A DNA stretch of 64,000 nt from JANOAR01 sp031411235 (GTDB lineage: Bacteria; Verrucomicrobiota; Verrucomicrobiia; Verrucomicrobiales; Verrucomicrobiaceae). Positions 51,936-60,225 of this stretch are shown here, piece after piece (the stretch's first letter is position 1; every line of letters begins with the position of its first letter). A program made the position numbers and the translations under genes. The DNA lies in the NCBI GenBank assembly GCA_031411235.1, contig JANOAR010000108.1, positions 10,464 to 74,463 of the forward strand. Reading direction: 5' to 3'. The notes beneath the pieces were generated by a model that did not search any database, had not been told where the DNA came from, and worked only from the letters and a program-made list of their open reading frames with translations.

Positions 51936-53138
51936 TTACAGCACTAACCACTGCGCCAAGCCGAGGAAGAAGCCCATGCTAACTATGTCGGTGGCGGTGG
52001 TTAAAAAAATGCTGCTGGCGGTGGCGGGATCGGCTCCGAAACGACGGAGGACGAGGGGGATGGTAGCACCGCAGAGGCCGCTGATAACGCAACTGGCGAC
52101 CATGGCGATGAAGACCACGAGGCCGAGTGTGGCGGCTTGGGGCGTGTGCTTGAAGGCGGCGTAGGCCCACATGCCGAGGCCTGCGGTGAGTCCGACGAGG
52201 CTGCCATTGAGGAGGCCGAGGATGCCTTCTTTCCAGATGAGGCGGCGCTCTTGGCCATCGCGGATGTCGCCTAGCGTGAGGCTGCGGAGGGCGACGGCGA
52301 GGGCTTGACAACCCGTGTTGCCGCTCTGGCCTGCCATGACGGGCAGGAAGACGGCGAGGATTAAAACTCTATCCAACGTGCCCTGGAACATGCCGACAAC
52401 GGCGGCAGCGAGGAAGGCGGTGATGAGGTTGATCTGAAGCCACGGATGACGCAGCGAGAGGCTGCGTAAGACGGGAGTGGCGAGACGCTCTTCTTTTTCG
52501 ACGCCGACCATGGTGCCTGCTTGGGCGCTGATGTCGATGGCGCGTGCCTCGAAGAGGTTCTGCCCCCGGACGAGGCCGACGAGACGACCCAGGCGGTCGC
52601 AAACGGGATACACAGGGTAGTGGCGATTCACCGAGGCCCGCATGGCAGACTGCAAATCCATCTCGGGCGCGAGGGTGAAAAGCTTAGTCCACATGACATC
52701 GCTGAGGAGCTTGTCGGGGTCGCCGAGCATGAGATCGCGCATCACGAGGACGCCGATGAGTTTATTGTCCTCGTCGGTCACATAGCCGTAGGTGACGAAG
52801 GCTTTCTTGGTGATGACTCGCAGCGCTTCGATGGTCTCGCGAATCGTCATCTGCGGGCGGAAGATGGCGGTCGGAGGCTCCATGAGCCAGCCCACGCTGT
52901 CCTCGGGGTACTGGCGATTGTGCATCCACTGGTGAGCCTTTTCGATGGGGGCGGCGGCGAGGATCGAGCAGCGCTTCTCATCACTCAACTCGTGGAGGAC
53001 TTGCTGAGCGACAAGCGGGTTGATCGCGAGCAGGGCGGCAGCGGCCTCGTCGTCAGGCTTGTCGGCGAGCAGGGCAGCGGCTTCATACGGCGCACGCCTG
53101 ATGATATCCGCCGAGAGTGTGGGAGTGGAGTCCGCCAT
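51936..53138 (-). CDS. mgtE: Magnesium transporter MgtE
   Basis: A 400-residue MgtE. The N-terminal superhelical domain is short, about 80 residues where about 130 is usual. Two CBS domains follow (residues about 82-205). The membrane part has five helices with the pore-lining FLPVMAGQSGNTGCQALAVA and ATDIVSMGFFLGLAQW. It is a gated channel for Mg2+ in the inner membrane; the CBS and N domains sense cytosolic Mg2+. No riboswitch is recognisable in the leader. Confidence 0.94.
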   Translation of the reverse strand: MADSTPTLSADIIRRAPYEAAALLADKPDDEAAAALLAINPLVAQQVLHELSDEKRCSILAAAPIEKAHQWMHNRQYPEDSVGWLMEPPTAIFRPQMTIRETIEALRVITKKAFVTYGYVTDEDNKLIGVLVMRDLMLGDPDKLLSDVMWTKLFTLAPEMDLQSAMRASVNRHYPVYPVCDRLGRLVGLVRGQNLFEARAIDISAQAGTMVGVEKEERLATPVLRSLSLRHPWLQINLITAFLAAAVVGMFQGTLDRVLILAVFLPVMAGQSGNTGCQALAVALRSLTLGDIRDGQERRLIWKEGILGLLNGSLVGLTAGLGMWAYAAFKHTPQAATLGLVVFIAMVASCVISGLCGATIPLVLRRFGADPATASSIFLTTATDIVSMGFFLGLAQWLVL

Positions 53139-53190
53139 AAAATGGGGGCAAAGGTGGCTGCGATGCGGCAGGGGACAAGGGGAAAGAGAC

Positions 53191-53225
53191 GTGATGAACG
53201 CTGAATGCCGAAGGATGAATATAGG
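53191..53225 (-). repeat. 7-bp leader array on the mgtE side of a divergent spacer
   Basis: Plus-strand 7-mers GTGATGA, ACGCTGA, ATGCCGA, AGGATGA, ATATAGG keep TGA or CGA in register four times. The sense strand of mgtE therefore reads TCATCCT and TCAGCGT. It begins 52 bp upstream of the mgtE start. Confidence 0.6.
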
Positions 53226-53276
53226 AGCCCATGAACGATGCTGGAAGTCGTTGGTTGGGATTTTCGGCTTCTTTTC

Positions 53277-53318
53277 GCATCACTTCTTTGCGCATCACTC
53301 ATCACGAGATCATTCTTT
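53277..53318 (+). repeat. 7-bp leader array on the GNAT side of the same spacer
   Basis: Plus-strand 7-mers GCATCAC, TTCTTTG, CGCATCA, CTCATCA, CGAGATC, ATTCTTT end 3 bp before the ATG at 53322. Here the pyrimidine-rich strand is the plus strand, the opposite of the neighbouring array, so each array has the sense orientation for its own gene. The register is loose. Confidence 0.5.
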
Positions 53319-53321
53319 TCC

Positions 53322-54437
53322 ATGCCTCATTGCTTCATCAATCCGCCCTGCCCGTTTTTGCCTCATGTGGATCGTGTCTATGGCTCTGCCGATGCCCAAG
53401 CGCTGGGGAGCACACGAGGCTCGGCGTTTTATACGATGTCGCTGAGTTATGCTCAGTCGCAGTGGCAAGTGGGGTTACCTGCGCAGGCTTTGTTGCAGGT
53501 GAACCGAGCACTGGCTTGCTGTCTGGGCGCTGAGGAGGAGGTGCTCGCGCAGTGGCCGCTGCCCTACAAAACGATGGCGTGGCTGATGGTGCAGCGCACG
53601 GAGGGGCAGTTTTTGGGCAATCCGAGGCGGCATTTCCAGCATCTGGCGACGCGGATGGTGGAGCCGAATAAGGCGCTGCGCGTGTGGCGGGCTTGGGCGT
53701 GTTGGTACTTGGCGACGATGGTTTTGCCAGAGGCTGAGTATCCGGGCGATGCGGCGCAGATTTATAAAGAAGGAGTGGTGGAACCGACGCGGGCGATGAT
53801 CGCGGCGCGACTGCGCGAGCTGTCGCCTGCGGATGATGAAGAGCGCTGGCGGGAGGCCATCGAGTGGGCGGAGGACTTTCGGGGCAAGCCTGCGGCGCGA
53901 CCATCGGCGGGAGTCGAGATAGCGGTGATCGGGACAGAGGAGCTGGCGGTAGTGCAGCAGTTGGCGCAGCGGATTTGGCCTGTGGTGTATCCGAGGATCA
54001 TCTCGCTCGCGCAGATCGACTACATGCTGGAGCGCATGTATGCGCTGCCTGTGCTGCGTGCAGATGCCGAGCGTGGGGTGTGTTATGCCGTGCTGCGAAG
54101 TGAGGGCGAGGCAATAGGCTACCTCGGCTGTGAAGCGGTGCCTGGGGCTGGGGAGATGCTCCTGCACAAGCTCTACATTTTACCCGAGTATGCTGGTGCT
54201 GGCCTAGGGGCGCTGGGCTTGCAATGGGTCTGCGAAAGGGCGCGGGCACTGGGATTGGCGCGAGTGGTGCTGCGCGTCAATAAGGCGAATGCAGGGGCGA
54301 TACGGGCGTATCGGCGGGCGGGCTTTGTGTTCCGCGCGGCTGTGGTGGCAGACATCGGCGCGGGGTTTGTGATGGATGATTATGAGATGGAATGCGGAGC
54401 TGCGATCACATCCGCCAATGCAGCCGCCACGCCTTGA
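53322..54437 (+). CDS. GNAT-family acetyltransferase with an N-terminal extra domain
   Basis: A 371-residue protein. Residues 1-190 form a domain I cannot name, helical and Trp-rich (YKTMAWLMVQRTEGQF; RAWACWYLATMV). Residues about 200-355 form a GNAT fold with the acetyl-CoA loop LPEYAGAGLGALGLQW and the C-terminal VNKANAGAIRAYRRAGF. The acceptor is unknown. Its 3' end overlaps the converging gene by 32 bp. The ATG at 53322 was preferred over one 84 bp upstream that lies in the repeat-rich spacer. Confidence 0.82.
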   Translation: MPHCFINPPCPFLPHVDRVYGSADAQALGSTRGSAFYTMSLSYAQSQWQVGLPAQALLQVNRALACCLGAEEEVLAQWPLPYKTMAWLMVQRTEGQFLGNPRRHFQHLATRMVEPNKALRVWRAWACWYLATMVLPEAEYPGDAAQIYKEGVVEPTRAMIAARLRELSPADDEERWREAIEWAEDFRGKPAARPSAGVEIAVIGTEELAVVQQLAQRIWPVVYPRIISLAQIDYMLERMYALPVLRADAERGVCYAVLRSEGEAIGYLGCEAVPGAGEMLLHKLYILPEYAGAGLGALGLQWVCERARALGLARVVLRVNKANAGAIRAYRRAGFVFRAAVVADIGAGFVMDDYEMECGAAITSANAAATP

Positions 54438-55326
54438 GCATCTCCACCACTTTCTGCCGACGCTGGCTCAAGCTTAATTCCCACACGAGGGGGATGCCTT
54501 GAGGTAGGAGTGGCAGGAGGCCGGGAAAGTCCACGCCGCCGGTGCTCAGCGGCACGCGGTGATCTTTGGCGGGCCAGTCCACATCGTGGACGTGGCAGCC
54601 AAGGAGCTTGGGGGCGAGGGCTTTCAGAAGCTGGGCATGATCGAGTAGCCCTAGGTTGGCCTTGCGCTGCACGTGGCCGAAGTCATGCCACGCGCCGACC
54701 CAAGGGCAGTCGTGGTATTCTGCCATGAGCAGGAGCAACTCGCGCTCATTGGGCACTTGCTCGAAGTGACTGCGAGTCTCGATGGCGAGCGCGACTTTGT
54801 GTTGCTCGGCGAAGGGGAGCAATTCGTTGATGGCAGCACGGGCGCGGTCGAGGTAGAAGGCTGAAACCTTTTCCCGCTGCTGGACGAATTTCAGCTTCAG
54901 CTCTGTATAGGCACGCGAGTAGATTTTGCCCGCATGGGCCAGGGCTTCGAGCTGCGTGGTGTAGTGCTTCATGGGCACGCTGCCGAGGTGCAGAACGACG
55001 CGGTTGCAGTTGAAGCGAGCCGCCGTTTGAATGGTCTGCCGGGTGAGGGATATGGCTCGTTCGCGGTCGCTCTGGCGGTGCGAGGTGAACTCATAAACGT
55101 CGGGTGCGTCGATCATGACCTCCACGGGTGACGGGCAAAAATTATGCACACTGGAGATGCGTATCTGCCCTGCATCATGGGCCTGCATGAGGCCGGGGAG
55201 GAGGGAAACCTTGGTGCCGTGGCTAATCTCAATGAAGTCGAATCCGAGAGCACGCGCTTCCTGCGCGACCTCGCGGCCATCCGTGCAACGGTGGCCGTGC
55301 CAACAACTGGAGAGGGAGAGAATCAT
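54406..55326 (-). CDS. Sugar phosphate isomerase/epimerase-like TIM barrel
   Basis: A 306-residue AP-endonuclease-2-type TIM barrel. Strand-end metal ligands are likely at NRVVLHLGSV, VALAIETRSHFEQ, WVGAWHDFGHVQ and LLGCHVHDVDW; a final acidic residue is in LVWELSLSQRR. The substrate is unknown. It overlaps the converging GNAT gene by 32 bp, and lies 39 bp downstream of the Gln-rich membrane protein on the same strand. Confidence 0.85.
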   Translation of the reverse strand: MILSLSSCWHGHRCTDGREVAQEARALGFDFIEISHGTKVSLLPGLMQAHDAGQIRISSVHNFCPSPVEVMIDAPDVYEFTSHRQSDRERAISLTRQTIQTAARFNCNRVVLHLGSVPMKHYTTQLEALAHAGKIYSRAYTELKLKFVQQREKVSAFYLDRARAAINELLPFAEQHKVALAIETRSHFEQVPNERELLLLMAEYHDCPWVGAWHDFGHVQRKANLGLLDHAQLLKALAPKLLGCHVHDVDWPAKDHRVPLSTGGVDFPGLLPLLPQGIPLVWELSLSQRRQKVVEMLKAWRLHWRM

Positions 55327-55365
55327 GGGAGAAAGGGGGCGGGCCGAGTTCGGAGAGTAGCCACC

Positions 55366-57192
55366 TCAGGGCTTGGGCTCGAAGCGCTTGCGCAGTTCAT
55401 TGAAGTAGCGGCGCACTTGCTCGCGACGAGCGGCTGGCAGCGGGCTGTCGGTCAGCGCGGCTTCTTCTTGTTGGATAAATTCGCTGGGGGTCTGGGCTGC
55501 ATTGCGGGTTGCGGTTTCGTCGCGGATGCCGCCTTCGACACTGCGCGTGCTAGAGGGGCCATCTTTACCGTTTTGGGCCTGCACAACGGAGGAGCCCTTG
55601 GCCTTGGTTTGCAGGGTTTTATCCCCTTCGAGAGCCGCAGTGCCTTGGCCTGCTTTTAGGCCACTGGAGGGCATGGCGACGGCTTGGCCAGAGTTGGCGT
55701 CGGAGTCACCTTTCACGAGGATGTCTGGCCCCGAGGAGGGTTGGTCTTTTTTGCTGGGGTCGGGGGCGAAGAGTGTGGGCTTGCCCGAGTCTTTGGGTTC
55801 GCTGCCATCGCTGGGGGCACCGGGCTGCTGCTGGGCCATTTGCAGGGTTTGTTGCTGTCCTTGCTGTCCGTCGCCGGGTTTGTTGCTCTGCTGGCTCATG
55901 GACTGCGGTTGGCCGAGTCCAGGGGATTGCAGTTGCTGTGAGTTGGTATTTTGCTGCGTGAGCTTTTGGCCGCTTTGCCCTTGCTGCATGGGCTGGGGGT
56001 TGCCTTGCTGGCCTGCGGCTTGCATGGGCTGCATGGCTCCTTTTTCCTGGCCTGTGATGCGGCTACCAGAGTCGCGCAGTTGCTGGGCGAGCTGCTCTAG
56101 CTGTTGCTTGGCTTTGTCACGCTGGGCTTGGTTTTTCAAGCTGTCGGCGAGCGCTTGGAACTCGCCCGCCGCACCTATGGCATCACTGGCTTGGAGTTTA
56201 TCACTGGCGCTCAGCACCGGGCCGCCGACGAGGCGCTTGCGGTCGTTGGCATCGCTCTGTTTCGCGGTGTCGGCTAGGGCTTCAGCGAAGCGCGTGCGGG
56301 CCTCAGCGCTGAGCTGCGGCGACTGGAGTTGCGCGGCGAGTTGAGTGGCAGCGGTGGCGGCTTGTGTGGTGTTTTTATTGGCCACGGCGTCACCGAGATC
56401 GGCGGTATCGGCATGTTTGCGGAGGGCTTGGATGACTTGATCCGAAGCCCAGGCATCGTGCTCGGAGCCGAGTTGGCGGGCGAGTTTTTCGGCTTCGTTA
56501 GCGCGGCGTTCGAGCTGGCTGAGGACATCGCGGGCGCTCTTGCCATCACTATTGGCGAGGTCTTTGGCGGTCTCTTTGAGTTGCTGATGCAGGGCTTCGA
56601 CGGCGGCTTTCTCTGCGGGCTTGAGGCCTTGCAGGTTTTGCTTTTGCGGTTCGTCGAGCTTGCGGGCCTCGGCCTTGGCGGTGTCGCGCATGGCGTCACT
56701 GAGGGGCTCGTCGGCAAGGGTGGGGCGTGGGGCAAAGGGCGAGAGGAAGGAGAGCAGTAGTGCAGCGAGGGGCACCCACAACCAACGGGAAAAGACCAGC
56801 GGCAGATGCTGCGAGAGACTGCCGAGGCTGTGCCTAGCGATGTCTTGCTGGCTATCAATATGCTGCTGCTCGGTGGCGGTGCGCTGCGGTTGTTGGGCGA
56901 ACCAATAGGCGGCTGCGACGGCTTCACTGCGCCCTGCGGCTTGATCCCATAGAGCCAGGGCGCTGTACTTCACCGGGCGCTGCTGCCAGACGTAGGCAGC
57001 GGTGCCCACGAGCCAAAACAAGCCCGCGAACCAAGCCAATACGCTGGGCAAGCCATAGCTCCAATGCGCCACGACCAGCACGCCGATGACGAGGCTGGCC
57101 CAAGGCCAAGTGCCGCTAAGCCTAGCCAGCCACCGCCGCAGGACGACATGCTGAAGCACGCGCGTGGCGATGGGGTCGAAGGTAGTGGTCAT
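55366..57192 (-). CDS. Membrane protein with a long Gln-rich, disordered C-terminal half
   Basis: A 608-residue protein. Residues about 28-72 hold two membrane helices and a third lies near residue 135. Residues about 165-360 are charged helices, probably coiled coil (KAEARKLDEPQKQNLQGLK). Residues 370-570 are extremely rich in Gln, Ser, Gly and Met (NPQPMQQGQSGQKLTQQNTN). The end, AALTDSPLPAARREQVRRYF, is conserved-looking. In related bacteria such proteins are found beside MoxR/DUF58/VWA genes, which here lie about 50 kb away. The function is unknown. The ATG at 57192 avoids 34 residues without a plausible start context. Confidence 0.8.
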   Translation of the reverse strand: MTTTFDPIATRVLQHVVLRRWLARLSGTWPWASLVIGVLVVAHWSYGLPSVLAWFAGLFWLVGTAAYVWQQRPVKYSALALWDQAAGRSEAVAAAYWFAQQPQRTATEQQHIDSQQDIARHSLGSLSQHLPLVFSRWLWVPLAALLLSFLSPFAPRPTLADEPLSDAMRDTAKAEARKLDEPQKQNLQGLKPAEKAAVEALHQQLKETAKDLANSDGKSARDVLSQLERRANEAEKLARQLGSEHDAWASDQVIQALRKHADTADLGDAVANKNTTQAATAATQLAAQLQSPQLSAEARTRFAEALADTAKQSDANDRKRLVGGPVLSASDKLQASDAIGAAGEFQALADSLKNQAQRDKAKQQLEQLAQQLRDSGSRITGQEKGAMQPMQAAGQQGNPQPMQQGQSGQKLTQQNTNSQQLQSPGLGQPQSMSQQSNKPGDGQQGQQQTLQMAQQQPGAPSDGSEPKDSGKPTLFAPDPSKKDQPSSGPDILVKGDSDANSGQAVAMPSSGLKAGQGTAALEGDKTLQTKAKGSSVVQAQNGKDGPSSTRSVEGGIRDETATRNAAQTPSEFIQQEEAALTDSPLPAARREQVRRYFNELRKRFEPKP

Positions 57193-57280
57193 GGCGGTGG
57201 AGCGTAGAACAAAAAGAGAATTCCCAAAATCCGAATTGCCGAAATACGGACACGGATCAAGTGCGTAACTCCCCGCATCC

Positions 57281-57304
57281 AACTTGAGCACCAAATCTCA
57301 AGTT
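57281..57304. promoter_or_regulatory. Inverted repeat upstream of the DUF4240 gene
   Basis: Perfect 8-bp arms, AACTTGAG (57281-57288) and CTCAAGTT (57297-57304), lie 8 bp apart in a divergent spacer, 50 bp before the ATG at 57355. The size suits a dimeric repressor site or a small hairpin. There is no further evidence of function. Confidence 0.45.
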
Positions 57305-57354
57305 CGGGATTTCAGGTATTCAGTTTTAGTGCTACCACCCTCGCCCACACCACC

Positions 57355-57912
57355 ATGACACAGGAAGACTTTTGGAAAATTATCGACAATGCCGTAGGCC
57401 CCGCAGATTTTAACGAGGCTGTGAATCATGAAGTCCTCCGCGAGGCGCTCGTCGGGCTGAAACGGCCCGAGTTGCTCTCCTTCGCCGGGCACATGCATGG
57501 CGCTATTGAGGGAGCCTTCACCACCGAGTTGTGGGGCGCGGCCTATTTGATCAACGGCGGCTGCACGGAGGAGGAGTTCATCTACTTCCGTGGCTGGGTC
57601 ATCGGCCAGGGCAGCCGCGTCTATCTCGATGCGGTGAAGAACCCCGACACCCTGGCCGACAGCGTCGATCCCGATGCCGATGAGCATGAGGACGCGGATA
57701 TTTTAGGCCTTGCCTTCGAGGTTTACAGCGAGCGCAAGGGCAATGACGAGGGCTTTGAGTTTGAAAGCCAAAGCAAGGAACTCAGCGGCGATGAATGGGA
57801 CTTCGAGGACGAAGCCGAGATGTCGGCCCGCTTCCCCCGCCTGTGGGAAGTGATGGGCTACGGCGGCGATGATGATGGTGACGACGAACGTGAGGAAGAC
57901 GACGAAGAGTAA
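57355..57912 (+). CDS. DUF4240 protein
   Basis: A 185-residue soluble protein. It begins MTQEDFWKIIDNAVGPADFN and carries FTTELWGAAYLINGGCTEEE and EFIYFRGWVIGQGSRVYLDA, the conserved core of DUF4240. The C-terminus is strongly acidic (GDDERE-DDEE). The family is common in bacteria and has no assigned function. Confidence 0.88.
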   Translation: MTQEDFWKIIDNAVGPADFNEAVNHEVLREALVGLKRPELLSFAGHMHGAIEGAFTTELWGAAYLINGGCTEEEFIYFRGWVIGQGSRVYLDAVKNPDTLADSVDPDADEHEDADILGLAFEVYSERKGNDEGFEFESQSKELSGDEWDFEDEAEMSARFPRLWEVMGYGGDDDGDDEREEDDEE

Positions 57913-57978
57913 AGCCGACGCCCGCTGAATGATGCGCGATGCAAGTCCGTGGCCCTGAGGTCTGTAAACCTGGGTGCC

Positions 57979-59316
57979 ATGCCCTGCCTCGCTCGCCTTC
58001 TATTCAGCCTCCTCTGCCTCATCACCAGCGCCTGGGCGCAGACACCCGCCACCGATACCACGGCAGCGATGCGAATGCTCCGCGATGACTGCCTAGGCTG
58101 CCACAAGCCCGGTAAAGCCAAGGGCGGACTGGTGCTGAACACGCGCGAGAAAATGCTCAAAGGCGGTGACGACGGAGCCTCCGTCGTGCCCGGCAAAGGG
58201 AGCGCCAGCCTGCTGTGGAAGGTGCTCGTGAAGGATGGCGATCCGCACATGCCACCGAAAAAACAGCTCCCACCGGCAACGCTCGTCGCCGTGAAAAAAT
58301 GGATCGACAGCGGCGCGGCATGGGATGCCAAGGTCTTCGACGAACTGCCCGCGACCTCGCCGATAGCCCTGGGCAAGATGCCCGCCAGCTACCAGCCTGT
58401 GCTCGCTCTGGCCCTCTCGCCCGATGAAAAACGCCTCGCCGTGGCACGCGCCAATGAACTCGCCATTTACGATCTCACCAAGCCCGAGCAACCTCTCGAT
58501 GAGAAGCTCAGCGGGCACACCGAGGCGATCCAATCCGTCGCCTGGAGTGCCGATGGCAAATGGTTGGCGACGGGTGGCTTCCGCAGTCTGAAGGTGTGGG
58601 ACACCACCGAATGGCGCGAGGTGAAAAGCCTCAGCGCCTCACTCGTGGGCAACGTCACCGCCCTGGCGATGGCGGCAGATAATGCCACGCTCTACGCCAG
58701 CGATGGCGTCGTCGGCACGAGCGGGTTCATCCACAAGCTCGCTTTCCTCGAAGGCAAAATCCTCAGCACCTGGAAGGCCCACGATGACAGCCTCTACGCC
58801 CTGCGCCTGACGCCCGATGGCAAGGCTCTCGCGAGTGGCTCGGCAGACAAGCTGGCTCGCCTTTGGAACACCAGCGATGGCAAACTGCTCGCGACTTACG
58901 AAGGGCACACGAGCCACGTTCTCGGTGTCGCCTTCAACACTGATGCCACCCAGCTCGCGACGGCAGGCGCGGATAAAGAATTGAAAGTGTGGGACACCAA
59001 GAGCGCAGGGCAAGACATCGTGCTCGGAGACAAAAAAATCGTCATCACCGCCGTCCACTGGACGACCGACGGCAAGGCCCTCATCTCCACGAATGACAAA
59101 GGCAGCGGCAGCATCCACACCGACCTCGTGAAGCACACAGGCGGCGAACGCTCCCAGTCCAGCAAGGAAGTCAAGCTGGAGACGGTGAACGAGATGCTCT
59201 ACTGCGTGACGGCTACCCGAGATGGCAAACTGATCTTCGCTGGCGCCCACGACGGGTGCGTTTATGCCTGGGATGAGAAGGGCAAGGCAAAGAGCAAAAT
59301 CAAAGGCGATCTGTGA
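57979..59316 (+). CDS. Secreted WD40 protein with an N-terminal c-type haem domain
   Basis: A 445-residue exported protein. A signal peptide (CLITSAWA) leads to a planctomycete-type cytochrome domain with CLGCH near residue 40 and the distal DPHMPPKKQLP, followed by about six WD40 repeats (GHTEAIQSVAWSADGKWLAT; GHTSHVLGVAFNTDATQLAT) that form a propeller. Such proteins are frequent in PVC bacteria, and their partner is usually unknown. The ATG at 57979 begins a proper signal peptide; a GTG at 57949 would add ten residues. The gene ends where the repeat-rich region starts. Confidence 0.88.
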   Translation: MPCLARLLFSLLCLITSAWAQTPATDTTAAMRMLRDDCLGCHKPGKAKGGLVLNTREKMLKGGDDGASVVPGKGSASLLWKVLVKDGDPHMPPKKQLPPATLVAVKKWIDSGAAWDAKVFDELPATSPIALGKMPASYQPVLALALSPDEKRLAVARANELAIYDLTKPEQPLDEKLSGHTEAIQSVAWSADGKWLATGGFRSLKVWDTTEWREVKSLSASLVGNVTALAMAADNATLYASDGVVGTSGFIHKLAFLEGKILSTWKAHDDSLYALRLTPDGKALASGSADKLARLWNTSDGKLLATYEGHTSHVLGVAFNTDATQLATAGADKELKVWDTKSAGQDIVLGDKKIVITAVHWTTDGKALISTNDKGSGSIHTDLVKHTGGERSQSSKEVKLETVNEMLYCVTATRDGKLIFAGAHDGCVYAWDEKGKAKSKIKGDL

Positions 59317-59459
59317 GCCGCACCGCCATCGCCTTGTCCGTGAGGACGGGGCGGGCGGCTCTCTCGTTAGTCCAGCACAAAGCGCCGTGCGAAAGGTTCT
59401 CGCTGCGAACCCTCTCCAGTCCCCAGAGTCGCCCAGGCCTTCCGGCCCAGATTCCCCTC

Positions 59460-59900
59460 AGTCTCGGAAAACCCTTCCGCAGTCACGGAAAGCCAGGAGG
59501 AAGCCACGGAAAACCCTTCCGCAGTTGCCCCCTGGCGTTCGGTGACTTCCCCCCGTCAGGAGGGAGTCGCCCCCCGTCAGGAGGAAGTCACCTCCCGTCA
59601 GGGGGAAGTCGCCCCCCGTCAGGAGGAAGTCACCTCCCGCCAGGAGGAAGTCACCTCCCGTCAGGAGGAAGTCGCCCCCCGTCAGGGGGAAGTCACCTCC
59701 CGTCAGGAGGAAGTCGCCCCCCGTCAGGGGGAAGTCACCTCCCGTCAGGGGGAAGTCACCTCCCGTCAGGAGGAAGTCACCTCCCGGCGGGGGGAAGTCA
59801 CCGAAACCCGTTTCCGAGTCGAGAAAACCCAAATCCGAATGAAGAAAACTCGTTTCCGAATCGGGAAAACGCTTTCCTCAGTCCCTCCGAAGCCTCACCG
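59460..59900. repeat. 21-bp tandem array, 21 units in register (array B)
   Basis: Twenty-one consecutive units of exactly 21 bp, each beginning AGTC or a close variant; a further AGTC lies in register at 59418. Units 5-16 (59544-59795) are very similar, of the form AGTCACCTCCCGTCAGGAGGA with C/T and A/G alternatives; units 1-4 and 17-21 keep the period but differ inside. In many units 5-bp arms flank a 5-bp centre: CCTCC/GGAGG, CCCCC/GGGGG, CGGAA/TTCCG, and GGAAA/TTTCC (4-bp centre). Both strands stay open in several frames, which the 21-bp period alone explains. The whole stretch 59317-60225 has no supported gene; 59901-60043 shows nothing. Confidence 0.92.
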
Positions 59901-60043
59901 CCACCAGCCCAGCCTTAGTGCCATCAGGAAAGGAAAGTCATCGCCCGTATGGCAAGCAGGATTTACCGCTCGCACATTCGAGAAGCTTCGCCCCACCGCG
60001 CCGCCGTGCCGATTCCCCCCCACCTCCTGCTCCCAGCCTCCAC

Positions 60044-60133
60044 AACGAGTTGGAAAACTCGTTCTACGTCTCCACAGCTCCACCACTCCAAGTCTCCAAA
60101 TCTCCATGTCTCCATGTCTCCGTGTCTCCCCCT
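60044..60133 (+). repeat. Hairpin followed by an 8-bp array
   Basis: A perfect 8-bp stem with a GGAA loop (AACGAGTT 60044-60051, AACTCGTT 60056-60063) is followed by eight 8-mers from 60070: CTCCACAG, CTCCACCA, CTCCAAGT, CTCCAAAT, CTCCATGT, CTCCATGT, CTCCGTGT, CTCCCCCT. The array is pyrimidine-rich on the strand of the downstream hsdM remnant and hsdR, 93 bp before the remnant's ATG. It resembles the 8-bp array before uppS. Confidence 0.85.
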
Positions 60134-60225
60134 TCCAGCACCCCACCCCGTCCTTTTCCTGAGAAAGACTTGCTCCCCTCCCCCACTCTCGCTTTGATGC
60201 CGCACGCCCCTACTGCACTTTCCCG

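Noticed and set aside
51838..53190. Mg2+ riboswitch (M-box) before mgtE
   Set aside because: The short leader lacks the conserved M-box elements as far as I can see by eye.
59460..59900. CRISPR array
   Set aside because: Units are contiguous at 21 bp with no unique spacers of about 30 bp between identical repeats, and no cas gene is near.
59313..60162. Open frames on both strands across array B, with PSGGSHL, RQEEVTS or TGGDFLL repeats
   Set aside because: A 21-bp repeat without a stop is open in every copy by arithmetic. All these frames are open at once, none has a ribosome-binding site or a non-repeat domain, so none is supported as a gene.
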